A stretch of DNA of 64,000 nt from Portibacter marinus (GCF_021533195.1 NZ_JAJNKB010000004.1:124001-188000), one strand, 5' to 3'. Positions 44,403 through 53,725 are shown, counted from the first letter of the stretch. Notes: a model not told the origin generated them from the letters alone. Translations and numbers: made by a program.

Positions 44403-45494
44403 CTATAGTTTGATCACTATTTTCTTTCTGTACAGCAACCATGCGAAAAACCAAATGAAAGCCGTGTACATAATGGCACTGACCAGGGATCCGAGATAAT
44501 CTCCAAAGAATGGCTGATAAACGTTAGCATACATCCATCCCAAAGGATTGGTCCCATTCCACTTAATGACATAAATGAAGAGCTTGACAAATAGCCCTGA
44601 CAGCGCGTAAGAAAACAATGGATTTAACCCAAAAACCCTAAAAGGATAAGTCCACTTTTTAAGATTTTGAATGTCTATAATATAGATTAGGATGGAGAAA
44701 AACAACAGTGCAAGCCCTGCCGTGTAAAGTACATAACTGGAAGTCCAGAGCGCTTTGATAATGGGAAAGGACATGCCCCATAAAAGACCAACAACCGTTA
44801 AAATCACTCCTCCAATGGTATATTCCTGAACCAACCTTTGCTTCGAACTAGCTTCGAGAATTCTTCTTCCAAATATATAACCGATCAAAACTGTTCCAAC
44901 ACTGGGAATGCACCCCAATAAGCCTTCAGGGTCAAAAGGCACACCGAAACCCCCATATAGATGATCTGCACCCAATATTTTAAGATCTACCATCCGCACA
45001 ATATTGGTTTCCAGTCCATAAGGGATTTCTCCCCCGAAAAAAACAAATAATCCCCAATAGGCCAACAATATTAAAGCAGTAATAAAGGGAAGCCAGTATT
45101 TATTGGCATAAAGAATGATAAAAGCTGCTCCCCCATAGGATAGTGCAATCTTTTGTAAGACGCCCATTATCCTCAATTCTGAAATGTGCTTGTGAAAGAA
45201 AGGGAACCAGTTCAAGAACAAACCTACCAAAAAAATCAGCGCAGTCCGCCTAAGGATTTTCAAAGCAACCTGTGGTTTGTCTTTTCCTGTCAATCGGGAA
45301 ATAGAAAAAACCATTGACAAACCGACGATAAAAACAAAAAATGGAAACACAAGATCTGTGGGTGTGCAGCCTTCCCAATTGGCATGCCTTAATGGTGCGT
45401 ATACATAATTCCATGATCCCGGTGTATTTACAATAATCATAAATAAAATCGTCATACCTCGGAATACATCTAATGACAGTAGCCGTTCTTTCAT
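44403..45494 (-). CDS. HGSNAT/DUF5009-like membrane acyltransferase
   Basis: This 363-residue protein has about ten transmembrane helices and begins with SLDVFRGMTILFMIIVNTPGSW, then HANWEGCTPTDLVFPFFVFIVG. This is the signature of the family that includes the lysosomal heparan-alpha-glucosaminide N-acetyltransferase and bacterial DUF5009 proteins. These enzymes move an acetyl group across the membrane onto a sugar amine; bacterial members often sit with glycan or murein genes. Here it stands alone, divergent from mtaB, so the substrate is open. Confidence 0.87.
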   Translation of the reverse strand: MKERLLSLDVFRGMTILFMIIVNTPGSWNYVYAPLRHANWEGCTPTDLVFPFFVFIVGLSMVFSISRLTGKDKPQVALKILRRTALIFLVGLFLNWFPFFHKHISELRIMGVLQKIALSYGGAAFIILYANKYWLPFITALILLAYWGLFVFFGGEIPYGLETNIVRMVDLKILGADHLYGGFGVPFDPEGLLGCIPSVGTVLIGYIFGRRILEASSKQRLVQEYTIGGVILTVVGLLWGMSFPIIKALWTSSYVLYTAGLALLFFSILIYIIDIQNLKKWTYPFRVFGLNPLFSYALSGLFVKLFIYVIKWNGTNPLGWMYANVYQPFFGDYLGSLVSAIMYTAFIWFFAWLLYRKKIVIKL

Positions 45495-45547
45495 TCACTC
45501 ATAATTTAAGAAGTGATGGAAATTAATAAAATAAGTTTAGATTAACT

Positions 45548-45555
45548 TACCTTTG
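45548..45555 (+). promoter_or_regulatory. Bacteroidota -7 element for mtaB
   Basis: TACCTTTG matches TAnnTTTG exactly, 21 bases before the ATG at 45577. It overlaps a longer TTG start at 45553, supporting the ATG. Confidence 0.5.
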
Positions 45556-45576
45556 CAGCCTGATAATTTGAAGATA

Positions 45577-46902
45577 ATGGCTACTCCTACCAGTGTTGCG
45601 TTTCATACATTAGGTTGCAAATTGAATTTTTCTGAGACCTCAGGCATCAGGCAGATGTTTGATAAGGAAGGTTACCATACTGTCGATATGGAAGAACCTG
45701 CCGATATTTTCATATTGAATACCTGCTCAGTCACTGAGTTTGCAGATAAAAAATGCAGATATGCGGTCAGACAAGCCAGAAAAAAAAATCCGGATGCTAA
45801 GGTTGTAGTGATCGGTTGTTATGCTCAACTTAAACCTAAAGAAATCTCAGAAATAGATGGAGTAGATTTGGTTTTAGGAGCAGCCGAAAAGTTTAATATT
45901 CTTAATTACATCAATGATCTTGCTAACGCTGATGGAAAAGGTATGGTTATGGCTGGCGAAATCAGTGAGGTCAATGGCTTCGTTTCATCTTACTCATTAG
46001 GAGACCGAACCCGTACTTTTCTAAAAGTACAAGACGGCTGTGATTACAAATGTTCTTTTTGTACCATTCCTCTTGCTCGAGGCAAAAGCAGAAGTGATAC
46101 CATCGAAAATGTCCTTTCAAGGATTACAGAAATTAAAAATGCAGGTAGTAGAGAAATTGTACTAACCGGTGTGAATCTGGGCGACTTTGGTAATGGTACT
46201 GAAGTCATAGAAGGCGTTCGGTCAAAGAAGGAAGCGATGTTTATAGATTTGATCCAGGCTATCGACCAACATGATGGCGTGATGCGCTATCGCATTTCAT
46301 CTATAGAACCCAATTTATGTACAGATGAAGTGATCGAGCATGTGGCTTCCTCTGATCAATTTGCCCCTCATTTTCATATGCCCCTGCAATCCGGATCTGA
46401 TCGCATTCTCGGCCTGATGAAGAGAAGATATAGACGCGACCTTTATCAATCCAGGGTTTCTAAGATCAAAAATTTGATGCCCTCAGCTTGTATAGGAGTA
46501 GACGTTATCGTCGGCTTTCCGGGAGAAACGGAAGAAGATTTTCTGGAAACCTACCATTTTCTTCGAGATCTTGATATCAATTATTTACATGTTTTCACAT
46601 ATTCAGAGAGAGCAAATACAGGAGCAGCTCAAATGTTGGGTGCAGTACCCATGCATATCAGAAGAGAAAGAAATGAAAGGCTCAGAATACTTTCTGAAAA
46701 GAAGAAGAGAGCTTTTTATCTGAGTCAGATCGGTACAGAACGGACAGTAATTTTTGAAGAAGGATCTTTAGGGTTTACGGAAAATTATATCAAAGTGAAG
46801 TGCAAAGGAGTACTGCCTAATGAAATTCGAAAGGTAGTGCTTGAAGATTTGGATGAGAGTGGATTAGTGACTGCCAGACCTTTGATGACCGAAGCATTCT
46901 AA
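45577..46902 (+). CDS. mtaB: t6A tRNA methylthiotransferase MtaB
   Basis: This 441-residue radical-SAM enzyme adds a methylthio group to t6A37 of tRNA, giving ms2t6A. The N-terminal UPF0004 domain has its three iron-sulfur cysteines in LGCKLN, LNTCSVTE and IGCYAQ. The radical-SAM CxxxCxxC is in DGCDYKCSFCTIPLARG. The TRAM-like tail follows (GTERTVIFEEGSLGFTENY). The opening FHTLGCKLNFSET and overall length fit MtaB rather than MiaB or RimO. Start 45577 is preferred to 45553 because the latter overlaps a promoter element. The product of Sua5/TsaC (913-1863) is its upstream substrate. Confidence 0.92.
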   Translation: MATPTSVAFHTLGCKLNFSETSGIRQMFDKEGYHTVDMEEPADIFILNTCSVTEFADKKCRYAVRQARKKNPDAKVVVIGCYAQLKPKEISEIDGVDLVLGAAEKFNILNYINDLANADGKGMVMAGEISEVNGFVSSYSLGDRTRTFLKVQDGCDYKCSFCTIPLARGKSRSDTIENVLSRITEIKNAGSREIVLTGVNLGDFGNGTEVIEGVRSKKEAMFIDLIQAIDQHDGVMRYRISSIEPNLCTDEVIEHVASSDQFAPHFHMPLQSGSDRILGLMKRRYRRDLYQSRVSKIKNLMPSACIGVDVIVGFPGETEEDFLETYHFLRDLDINYLHVFTYSERANTGAAQMLGAVPMHIRRERNERLRILSEKKKRAFYLSQIGTERTVIFEEGSLGFTENYIKVKCKGVLPNEIRKVVLEDLDESGLVTARPLMTEAF

Positions 46903-46909
46903 AAATCCA

Positions 46910-47926
46910 ATGATAGCAACTTCATATATCGGCCAAAAGACCTTTACCATTGAGCAAAAAAGCCTTGATACTCCGGCGAAGGATGAGGTCCGGATTAAGG
47001 TGGCTTACTGTGGTATATGTGGTACAGATATGCACATTTTTCATGGCAATATGGACCAGCGCGTATCTTTTCCTCAAACCATCGGACACGAAATGTCGGG
47101 AAAAATCGATGAACTTGGCTCGGAAGTCAATGGATTCGATGTGGGAGATAAAGTAGTAGTACGACCTCTGGATACTAGGCACGAAAGAGCATCAGACAAG
47201 GGCTTGAGCCATATTAGTAAAGGCTTGAAATTCATCGGAATAGACAGTCCTGGAGCGATGCAGCAGTATTGGAATGTGCCAGCATTTACATTGCACAAAT
47301 TACCTGATCACCTGGATTTACAATTGGCAGCACTTATCGAACCCCTTGCGGTGGCTTGTCATGATGTGCGACTTTCTGAGCTCCAAGAAGAGGAGGTAGC
47401 TGTTGTACTTGGCGGTGGGCCTATCGGTATATTGGTTGCCATCGTTGCCAAGAGTAGAGGAGCCAGAGTCTTAGTCTCGGAAGTCAATCCAAGCAGGATT
47501 GCTTTTGCGGAGGCGATGGGTTTCGAGACGATCAATCCCTTAGAAACCGAATTGGAGCAGTATCTTGAAGACAGTACTGATGGAAAAATGGCGGATGTGG
47601 TGTACGAGGTAGCAGGAGTGCAAGCTACACTGAACCAGTCAACGAAGATTGCGGGTTTAAGAGGAAGAATCGTCATTGTGGCCATTCATAATGAGCCGAA
47701 AAAGATTGATCTGTTTCAGTTCTTCTGGAAAGAATTAAAATTAATGGGGGTGAGGGTTTACGAATCTGAAGATTACCAGGAAGCCATTCAATTGGTTACC
47801 AAAAATGAATTTGGTTTTGAGAGAATGATCACAAAAGTGGAACCATTGACACAAATTCAAAAAGCATTTGAAGACATAGAAAAAAACCCTGAGGGGATGA
47901 AAGTTTTATTAGATTGCCAAAAATAA
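46910..47926 (+). CDS. MDR-family dehydrogenase lacking the structural zinc cysteines
   Basis: This 338-residue medium-chain dehydrogenase keeps the catalytic zinc ligands in VAYCGICGTDMHIFHG and TIGHEMSG, the Rossmann motif VVLGGGPIGILVAIVAK, and LKFIGIDSPGAMQQYWNVPA. The segment that in sorbitol- or threonine-dehydrogenase-like relatives carries four zinc-binding cysteines reads VVVRPLDTRHERASDKGLSH and has none. It probably oxidises a sugar acid or polyol. A KduD-like SDR gene follows after nine bases, so the two likely act in one sugar-acid pathway, such as gluconate or uronate use. Confidence 0.86.
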   Translation: MIATSYIGQKTFTIEQKSLDTPAKDEVRIKVAYCGICGTDMHIFHGNMDQRVSFPQTIGHEMSGKIDELGSEVNGFDVGDKVVVRPLDTRHERASDKGLSHISKGLKFIGIDSPGAMQQYWNVPAFTLHKLPDHLDLQLAALIEPLAVACHDVRLSELQEEEVAVVLGGGPIGILVAIVAKSRGARVLVSEVNPSRIAFAEAMGFETINPLETELEQYLEDSTDGKMADVVYEVAGVQATLNQSTKIAGLRGRIVIVAIHNEPKKIDLFQFFWKELKLMGVRVYESEDYQEAIQLVTKNEFGFERMITKVEPLTQIQKAFEDIEKNPEGMKVLLDCQK

Positions 47927-47935
47927 CATGAGAAA

Positions 47936-48700
47936 ATGATACTTGACAAATTTAGTTTAGAAGGAAAGACTGCATTGGTTACAGGATGTAAAAGAGGTAT
48001 TGGAAAGGCAATGGCAGAAGCTCTGGCTGAAGCAGGAGCTGATATTATTGGAGTTTCAGCTTCACTCAAACCGGGAAGTGCGGTCGAAAAGGCTGTACAA
48101 GACCGCGGAAGAACATTTAAAAGCTATCAGTGCGATTTTAGCAATCGTGAAGCGCTTTACCAATTCATTAAAGCCGTCAAAGCAGATTTTCCGGTCATCG
48201 ATATTCTGGTTAATAATGCAGGAACCATTCTACGGGCGCCGGCAGCGGAGCACCCAGATGAATATTATGACAAAGTGGTGGAAGTAAATCAGAATGCACA
48301 ATTTATTCTAACGAGAGAATTTGGCAAGGAGATGATTAAGAGAGGGTCAGGTAAAATCGTTTTCACTGCTTCACTCCTAACCTATCAGGGTGGCATCACT
48401 GTTCCTGGTTATGCGGCAAGCAAAGGTGCCATTGGCCAACTTACCATGGCCTTCGCCAATGAATGGGCAAGTAAGGGCGTCAATGTCAACGCTATAGCAC
48501 CTGGATACATTAGCACCGATAATACAGAAGCATTGAGAAATAATGAAGATCGCTCAAAATCCATATTGAGCAGAATTCCTGCCGGCAGATGGGGCGAACC
48601 GGAAGATTTTGCAGGACCTATCGTATTTCTTTGTTCCGATGCCGCTGCCTACATGCATGGAAGTATATTACTGGTAGACGGAGGATGGATGGGCAGATAA
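47936..48700 (+). CDS. kduD: KduD-like short-chain dehydrogenase
   Basis: This 254-residue SDR has the cofactor motif TGCKRGIGKAMAEAL, NNAG in ILVNNAGTILRAPA, the catalytic serine in VFTASLLTYQGG, and Y-x-x-x-K in VPGYAASKGAIG. The segments SRIPAGRWGEPEDFAGPIVF and ILLVDGGWMGR are strongly like 2-deoxy-D-gluconate 3-dehydrogenase (KduD) and gluconate 5-dehydrogenase. It likely interconverts a 3-keto (or 5-keto) and hydroxy sugar acid, as in pectin or alginate breakdown. It is co-transcribed with the upstream MDR enzyme and ends in a shared terminator with rpoN. Confidence 0.83.
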   Translation: MILDKFSLEGKTALVTGCKRGIGKAMAEALAEAGADIIGVSASLKPGSAVEKAVQDRGRTFKSYQCDFSNREALYQFIKAVKADFPVIDILVNNAGTILRAPAAEHPDEYYDKVVEVNQNAQFILTREFGKEMIKRGSGKIVFTASLLTYQGGITVPGYAASKGAIGQLTMAFANEWASKGVNVNAIAPGYISTDNTEALRNNEDRSKSILSRIPAGRWGEPEDFAGPIVFLCSDAAAYMHGSILLVDGGWMGR

Positions 48701-48716
48701 TCTGTTGAAATTCTCC

Positions 48717-48743
48717 AAAGAGCTGTCGAAATTACAGCTCTTT
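48717..48743. terminator. Shared terminator of kduD-like gene and rpoN
   Basis: AAAGAGCTGT (48717-48726) and ACAGCTCTTT (48734-48743) form a perfect 10-bp stem with a 7-base loop, flanked by T- and A-rich sequence. It overlaps the last codons and stop of rpoN and lies just past the plus-strand gene, so it can serve both directions. Confidence 0.7.
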
Positions 48744-50210
48744 TCTCAATCGCGCTACAGGAATATTCAGTTGTTCTCTATACTTGGCAACTGTTCTTCT
48801 GGCGATATTATAACCTCTGCCACGCAAATGATCCTTCAGTTTCTCGTCAGATAATGGTTTCTTCTTATTTTCAGCAGCAATGATGTCTTCCAGAATGTTC
48901 TTGACCTCCAATGTGGAGACCTCCTCTCCGTCCATGGTTTGAAGTGACTCGGAAAAAAAGCTCTTCAACTTACGTGATCCAAACTCAGATTGCACAAACT
49001 TACTATTGGCTACCCTTGAAATAGTGGAAATATCCAAATTGGTGATGTCCGCTATATCTTTAAGGATCATCGGTTTAATGCGACGTTCGTCTCCGGTCAG
49101 AAAATACTCTTTTTGATATTGCATGATGGAATACATGGTCTTAAATAAGGTATCCTGTCGCTGAAGAATGGCATCGATAAACCATTTGGCAGAATCTATC
49201 TTCTGTTTAATGAACATGATGGCTTCTTTCTCTTTCTTAGAACTTCTGCGTCCATCTGTGGCATGCTTATAAGACTTTAGCATTTCCAGATACTGATCAT
49301 TGATTCTCAGGTCCGGAGCATTTTTATTGTTCAAGGTCAATTCTAACTCTCCATCTCTGTTGTGAATGATAAAGTCAGGAACGATGTAGTGCGTTGAATT
49401 TCTTCTGGCTGAGTCAATGGTCGCTGCAGGCTTCGGATTCAGTTTCAGAATCTCGTCAATCGCATCCTTCAGTTGACTTTCAGAAATAAATAAAGATCTT
49501 TGGAGCTTTTGGTAGTGCTTTTTCGTGAATTCTTCAAAATAGTCTTCAAGGATTTTGAGCGCAAGGTTTTTGGCCTCAATGTTATTTTCTTCACCCTTGT
49601 CTATTTTATCTTCCAATTGGATGAGCAGACACTCCTGAAGGTCTTTTGCTGCTACTCCCGGAGGATCAAATCTTTGAATTCTCTTGATCATCTTTTCTAC
49701 TTCCTCGACCTCTGCGTCTATGTTCTGAGAAAACAGTAAGTCATCAATAATTGCAATCGGCTCTCTTCTCAGGTAACCATCGTCATCGATGCTACCAATG
49801 ATTTGTTGTGCAATTTTCTGCATGCGTTCGTCCTGAAAATTGAGCAAACCCAACTGCCGCTCTAGCTCTTCATGAAAAGAACGTTCCACTGCATAAGGAA
49901 TGTTGCGGTCCTCTTCGATCGATACACTGTTGTCTTTTAATTTGTAAGAAACAGGATCATCTTCTATGTATTCATTGATGTAATCGTCTAATTCAAAGTC
50001 GTCAGAATCCTGTTCGCCAGAATCCTCTTTCTCAAGATCAAAAACTTCCTGAAATTCTTCTTCTCCTTCTTCTAAAGCAGGGTTCGACTCTAATTCTTCT
50101 TTAATTCTCTGATCCAGAGAAGCGGTAGGTATTTGTAATAGTTTCATGACCTGAATCTGCTGTGGGGACAGCTTCTGGATCATTTTCTGACTTAATCTTT
50201 GCTTTAGCAT
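48732..50210 (-). CDS. rpoN: RNA polymerase sigma-54 factor RpoN
   Basis: This 492-residue protein is the sigma-54 factor. The front has the Gln/Leu-rich activator region (RLSQKMIQKLSPQQIQVMKLLQIP) that starts at residue 3. A strongly acidic region II follows (about 50-100), then the core-binding domain (MQKIAQQIIGSIDDDGYL, IQRFDPPGVAAKDLQECL). The end has the helix-turn-helix DISTISRVANSKFVQ and the RpoN box IARRTVAKYREQLNIP. Sigma-54 needs AAA+ activators, none of which are in the window. The gene ends in a hairpin shared with the converging gene. Confidence 0.96.
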   Translation of the reverse strand: MLKQRLSQKMIQKLSPQQIQVMKLLQIPTASLDQRIKEELESNPALEEGEEEFQEVFDLEKEDSGEQDSDDFELDDYINEYIEDDPVSYKLKDNSVSIEEDRNIPYAVERSFHEELERQLGLLNFQDERMQKIAQQIIGSIDDDGYLRREPIAIIDDLLFSQNIDAEVEEVEKMIKRIQRFDPPGVAAKDLQECLLIQLEDKIDKGEENNIEAKNLALKILEDYFEEFTKKHYQKLQRSLFISESQLKDAIDEILKLNPKPAATIDSARRNSTHYIVPDFIIHNRDGELELTLNNKNAPDLRINDQYLEMLKSYKHATDGRRSSKKEKEAIMFIKQKIDSAKWFIDAILQRQDTLFKTMYSIMQYQKEYFLTGDERRIKPMILKDIADITNLDISTISRVANSKFVQSEFGSRKLKSFFSESLQTMDGEEVSTLEVKNILEDIIAAENKKKPLSDEKLKDHLRGRGYNIARRTVAKYREQLNIPVARLRKEL

Positions 50211-50430
50211 CGGTATTGGATTTAGATTTACTAAAATTCCGCTTATATTAACATTTCCTTAAAAGGTAAAGTTCTACAAGCTACGTGTTTAAATTAACAC
50301 TTTCAGTTGTGCAGGAAGGTATAACTAATAATGCAGAAGCAAATATAAAGCCAAATTTATCATATTAAAATATTTTGTAATATATTTTTAACTTATTATT
50401 AAATTAATACACTTATCAATTTTTTTACAT

Positions 50431-52200
50431 ATGTCAATTAGTAAGCGTGTCAGCAGTCTTAGAAATTTACTAAAAGAGCACCACATACAAGCATATATTA
50501 TTCCTAGTAGTGATCCACATCAAGGAGAGTATGTCGCCAGTCACTGGGAGGCTCGCGCCTGGGTTTCAGGATTCACAGGATCTGCTGGAACAGCTGTAGT
50601 GACAGAGCACCTCGCAGGAGTCTGGACCGACTCCCGATATTTTATTCAGGGTGAACGCCAACTAAAGAATGGACCATTTGAACTACACAAAGTTTACAAC
50701 CAGGGAAGTCCGCAATACATCGATTGGTTGCTGGAGCATTTAGAGGAAGGTGATTTAGTGGCTTGTGACGGTAGATTATTCTCTAAAAAACTGATCACTT
50801 CCTATCAGAAAAAATTAGCGGTTAAAAATATTGAATTGAAAACCAGCTTTGATTTGATCAGTGATATTTGGGAAGGAAGACCTCCACTTCCCGGTGATCC
50901 CATTTTTGAACATAAAATAGAATTTGCAGGAGAATCTAGAACATCAAAGATCAAACGCATTAGGGGAGAAATGAAGAAGGCCGGGGCTACTCACCATCTC
51001 ATCAGTACCTTGGATGACATTGCATGGACATTCAATATTCGAGGGAGGGATGTGCAATTTAATCCTGTGGCCTACGCTTATGCGCTGATAACCCTGCATA
51101 AGGCCACATTATACGTTAAAAAAGGTAAGGTCGATCCTCTGTTAGAAGATTTGTTCATTCAAGAAAATATTGACATCCAACCCTACCATCAAATATGGAA
51201 AGATCTTAATTTAATGCAAAGCGAATCGGTCATTCTAATCGACGAAAATACCATCTCCTATTCACTTTATCAGTCAATCAATACACAATACAAAATAAAT
51301 AATACACTACCCACTATAAAATTTAAGGCGATCAAAAACGAAGTTGAAATTCAACATTTCAGAAATGTTATGGTCAAGGACGGAGTAGCCTTGGTAAAAT
51401 TTTATGGTTGGCTGGAAGAGCACGCAGGAAAGGGCATTACAGAATATGATCTTGTTCAAAAACTTGCTGAATATCGAGGTCAGCAAAAGGGTTACTTTTC
51501 GGAGAGCTTTAATGCAATTGTAGGTTTTAAAGGTAACGGGGCAATCGTGCACTACCGTCCTTCTGAAAAAGAGGCTTTAGAGATAAGGGGTGAAGGCATG
51601 CTTCTCGTGGATAGTGGGGGGCAGTATTTGGATGGCACCACTGATATCACGAGAACCACGTATTTTGGCGTCCCCACCGATCAGGAACGAGATGCATATA
51701 CAAGGGTTTTAAAAGGAAATATTGAATTGGATAGAGCTGTTTTTCCGGAGGGCACCTTAGGAGTCCAACTGGACACTCTGGCAAGGCTACACCTTTGGCG
51801 AAACAAGATGGACTTTCTGCACGGTACAGGACATGGAATAGGTTCATTTTTAAATGTACATGAAGGGCCACAAGGGTTTTATCCCGGGATTGCCTCACGA
51901 AGCCGTGTTGCCATCGACGAATTTATGGTCACCACCAATGAACCAGGATATTATGAAGAAGATCAATTCGGAATAAGAATTGAAAACTGTCTGCTCACTG
52001 TGAAGGCTGGAAAAGGCTTTCTCAAATTTGAGACTTTGACACTTTTTCCGATAGAAACAGATTTAATTTTGATGCCTATGCTTTCTAGAGAGGAGGTTCA
52101 ATGGTTAAATGAATATCATAGTCGGGTATATGAGCGACTTTCTCCGCATCTAAACCTAAAAGAAAAGGAGTGGCTTAAGTCTAAATGTGCTCATATATAA
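50431..52200 (+). CDS. Xaa-Pro aminopeptidase (aminopeptidase P family)
   Basis: This 589-residue enzyme removes the first residue when proline is second. It has two creatinase-like front domains (AYIIPSSDPHQGEYV, AGVWTDSRYFIQ, TLDDIAWTFNIRG) and the pita-bread metallopeptidase domain from about residue 310. Metal ligands are visible in LLVDSGGQYLDGTTDITRT (two Asp), FLHGTGHGIGSFLNVHEGP (His), TTNEPGYY (Glu) and FGIRIENCL (Glu). The length matches the long eukaryote-like APP form common in Bacteroidota. There is no signal peptide, so it is cytosolic. It stands alone; a small membrane protein gene follows after 58 bases. Confidence 0.93.
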   Translation: MSISKRVSSLRNLLKEHHIQAYIIPSSDPHQGEYVASHWEARAWVSGFTGSAGTAVVTEHLAGVWTDSRYFIQGERQLKNGPFELHKVYNQGSPQYIDWLLEHLEEGDLVACDGRLFSKKLITSYQKKLAVKNIELKTSFDLISDIWEGRPPLPGDPIFEHKIEFAGESRTSKIKRIRGEMKKAGATHHLISTLDDIAWTFNIRGRDVQFNPVAYAYALITLHKATLYVKKGKVDPLLEDLFIQENIDIQPYHQIWKDLNLMQSESVILIDENTISYSLYQSINTQYKINNTLPTIKFKAIKNEVEIQHFRNVMVKDGVALVKFYGWLEEHAGKGITEYDLVQKLAEYRGQQKGYFSESFNAIVGFKGNGAIVHYRPSEKEALEIRGEGMLLVDSGGQYLDGTTDITRTTYFGVPTDQERDAYTRVLKGNIELDRAVFPEGTLGVQLDTLARLHLWRNKMDFLHGTGHGIGSFLNVHEGPQGFYPGIASRSRVAIDEFMVTTNEPGYYEEDQFGIRIENCLLTVKAGKGFLKFETLTLFPIETDLILMPMLSREEVQWLNEYHSRVYERLSPHLNLKEKEWLKSKCAHI

Positions 52201-52210
52201 GGACGAATAT

Positions 52211-52241
52211 TTTGCGAATCACCAATCTTTGTTTTTCTTTG
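52211..52241 (+). promoter_or_regulatory. Possible promoter for the 49-residue gene
   Basis: TTTG (52211-52214) and TTTCTTTG (52234-52241, one mismatch to TAnnTTTG) are 19 bases apart, a fitting spacing. The ATG follows 17 bases later. Confidence 0.4.
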
Positions 52242-52258
52242 CAATAAATTATCTAATA

Positions 52259-52408
52259 ATGAGCGATTCAGGACACAATTACGGCAAGAAGGGAGTATGG
52301 TTTGGTAGAATTGCCATTCTATTTGCTCTATTCATTATCTTATTGATCTGGGTCTACCAGAAGAATTTCAAACTGACTTTCGATTTCATTCAGCCTTATT
52401 TAGGGTAA
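52259..52408 (+). CDS. Small 49-residue membrane protein
   Basis: From ATG 52259 the frame encodes MSDSGHNYGKKGVWFGR, one transmembrane helix (about 18-35, IAILFALFIILLIWVY) and a short tail QKNFKLTFDFIQPYLG. A longer frame exists upstream but would read through the promoter region. It resembles short one-helix proteins found in Bacteroidota near peptidase or translocation genes, but I assign no function. Confidence 0.55.
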   Translation: MSDSGHNYGKKGVWFGRIAILFALFIILLIWVYQKNFKLTFDFIQPYLG

Positions 52409-52492
52409 GACTTTTAGCATCTGTGCTACTGGTTTTGGGACTCAACAATTCATTGGTAAGGTCGAAGTGTTAAAAATTCATTGTCCTCATAG

Positions 52493-52591
52493 CTGGCCAA
52501 TGGAATTTGCAAATCCCATGGCAATTCAAGGTAATCCAGGATTTTAGGTTCGATGATCGCTGGCAAATAGAATTTGCCAGTCCCATGGCAA
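52493..52591. repeat. Pair of 32-base imperfect direct repeats with an inverted core
   Basis: Copies at 52493-52524 and 52560-52591 agree at 28 of 32 bases. The second begins with a perfect 9-bp inverted repeat, CTGGCAAAT (52560-52568) / ATTTGCCAG (52572-52580); in the first copy this core is degenerate. Both end CCCATGGCAA. They lie between converging genes (49-residue gene and porin) and could be a mobile or repeated palindromic element, or a termination signal. Confidence 0.55.
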
Positions 52592-52597
52592 GTGATC

Positions 52598-53725
52598 TTA
52601 CTCTAATTTCCACACTTTTTCGAGCGCTATTCCTAAAGTGACTAAAAACTCTGTTCGTGTATTGCTATTTCGATCGTTCCTCATAAAAATTTCATGATCC
52701 GAAGCTGCAACTGTTTGCCTCAATTCAGCTCTCAAATAAGATTCTTCTGTGGGGCGATACTCTGTTCCAAAAGTAAATCCTTGCAACAAATACCCGGACA
52801 CTCCACCATTTACTGCTCTAAATCCACCTATAAATCCATCCGGGTCATTGAAAATTTCATAACGCGCCGTCAAACTGCTTTTGGGTTCAAATTGATATCG
52901 AAAAGTGGCTACTCCGGCAAACATGATTGCAGTTTTTTCAGATTCTAAAAGCACACTGTGGGTCTGCGTCGCAAAGTCAAATCCAAGATCCATGAAAAAT
53001 TTATCAGTTAAGGTCTGATTAAGATATATATTCTGATAAAACCTAAATTGTGCAGGTTCCCTATTATCTCTACTCTCACGACCATAAATGTTGGTATAAG
53101 TCAATGAAGTATTTTCACTGAAATTGTAGTTATACAGCAGACCAATTGACTTGCCGCTGTTTATATCAACATAAGTATTATAACCGTTTAAAACCCACAA
53201 TTGAAATTCCCAGTTGTCAGCCTCTCTTGTCAACCTAGCTCCCGCCTGATAAAATGGTTCATTATACGTTTTAAAGGCAGTCGAACTTAGCCTGTTATTC
53301 TTAGGAAGAAAGCTTTCTGTGCCAATGTGGGTATGAAAAAATCCGGCATCAAACCAAACATTTGGAGCCAACCTGACGCCCGCATTGGCCTCCTGAACAT
53401 TATTAAAATCTTCATCCCAGGTAGCCTTTGCTATATCACCATAATGCAGTGTAAGATTACCTCTAACGACTCCCTTCTTAAAATGCAGACCCAACTGTGC
53501 TACGTTAAGGCCAATCGTATTGTTTCGGGCTCCTACTGTTATTAATGGTTGCAATGTTCCTATCCTTTCGGAATTGCTATAAGCTGCATAATAACTGTCC
53601 ACATAACCAGAAACAGCAATCATTGACTGATCACTTGAGTCAATTTGACATTGTAATGTTGTCATTTGCATAAAGAGGGGAAAAAATAATATGCCCTTTA
53701 TCAGTAGCGATCTGAGATTTTTCAT
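52598..53725 (-). CDS. Outer-membrane porin, BBP2-like
   Basis: This 375-residue protein has a signal peptide (MKNLRSLLIKGILFFPLFMQMTTLQC) and a 16- to 18-strand beta-barrel pattern: VSGYVDSYYAAY at the start, alternating strands such as VRGNLTLHYGDIAKATWDEDF and NAGVRLAPNVWFDAGFFHTHIG, and repeated aromatic belts. This is the layout of the putative beta-barrel porin-2 family of Bacteroidota. It likely allows diffusion of small solutes. There is no operon partner; the promoter region at 53726-53911 is AT-rich with no clear consensus. Confidence 0.82.
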   Translation of the reverse strand: MKNLRSLLIKGILFFPLFMQMTTLQCQIDSSDQSMIAVSGYVDSYYAAYSNSERIGTLQPLITVGARNNTIGLNVAQLGLHFKKGVVRGNLTLHYGDIAKATWDEDFNNVQEANAGVRLAPNVWFDAGFFHTHIGTESFLPKNNRLSSTAFKTYNEPFYQAGARLTREADNWEFQLWVLNGYNTYVDINSGKSIGLLYNYNFSENTSLTYTNIYGRESRDNREPAQFRFYQNIYLNQTLTDKFFMDLGFDFATQTHSVLLESEKTAIMFAGVATFRYQFEPKSSLTARYEIFNDPDGFIGGFRAVNGGVSGYLLQGFTFGTEYRPTEESYLRAELRQTVAASDHEIFMRNDRNSNTRTEFLVTLGIALEKVWKLE

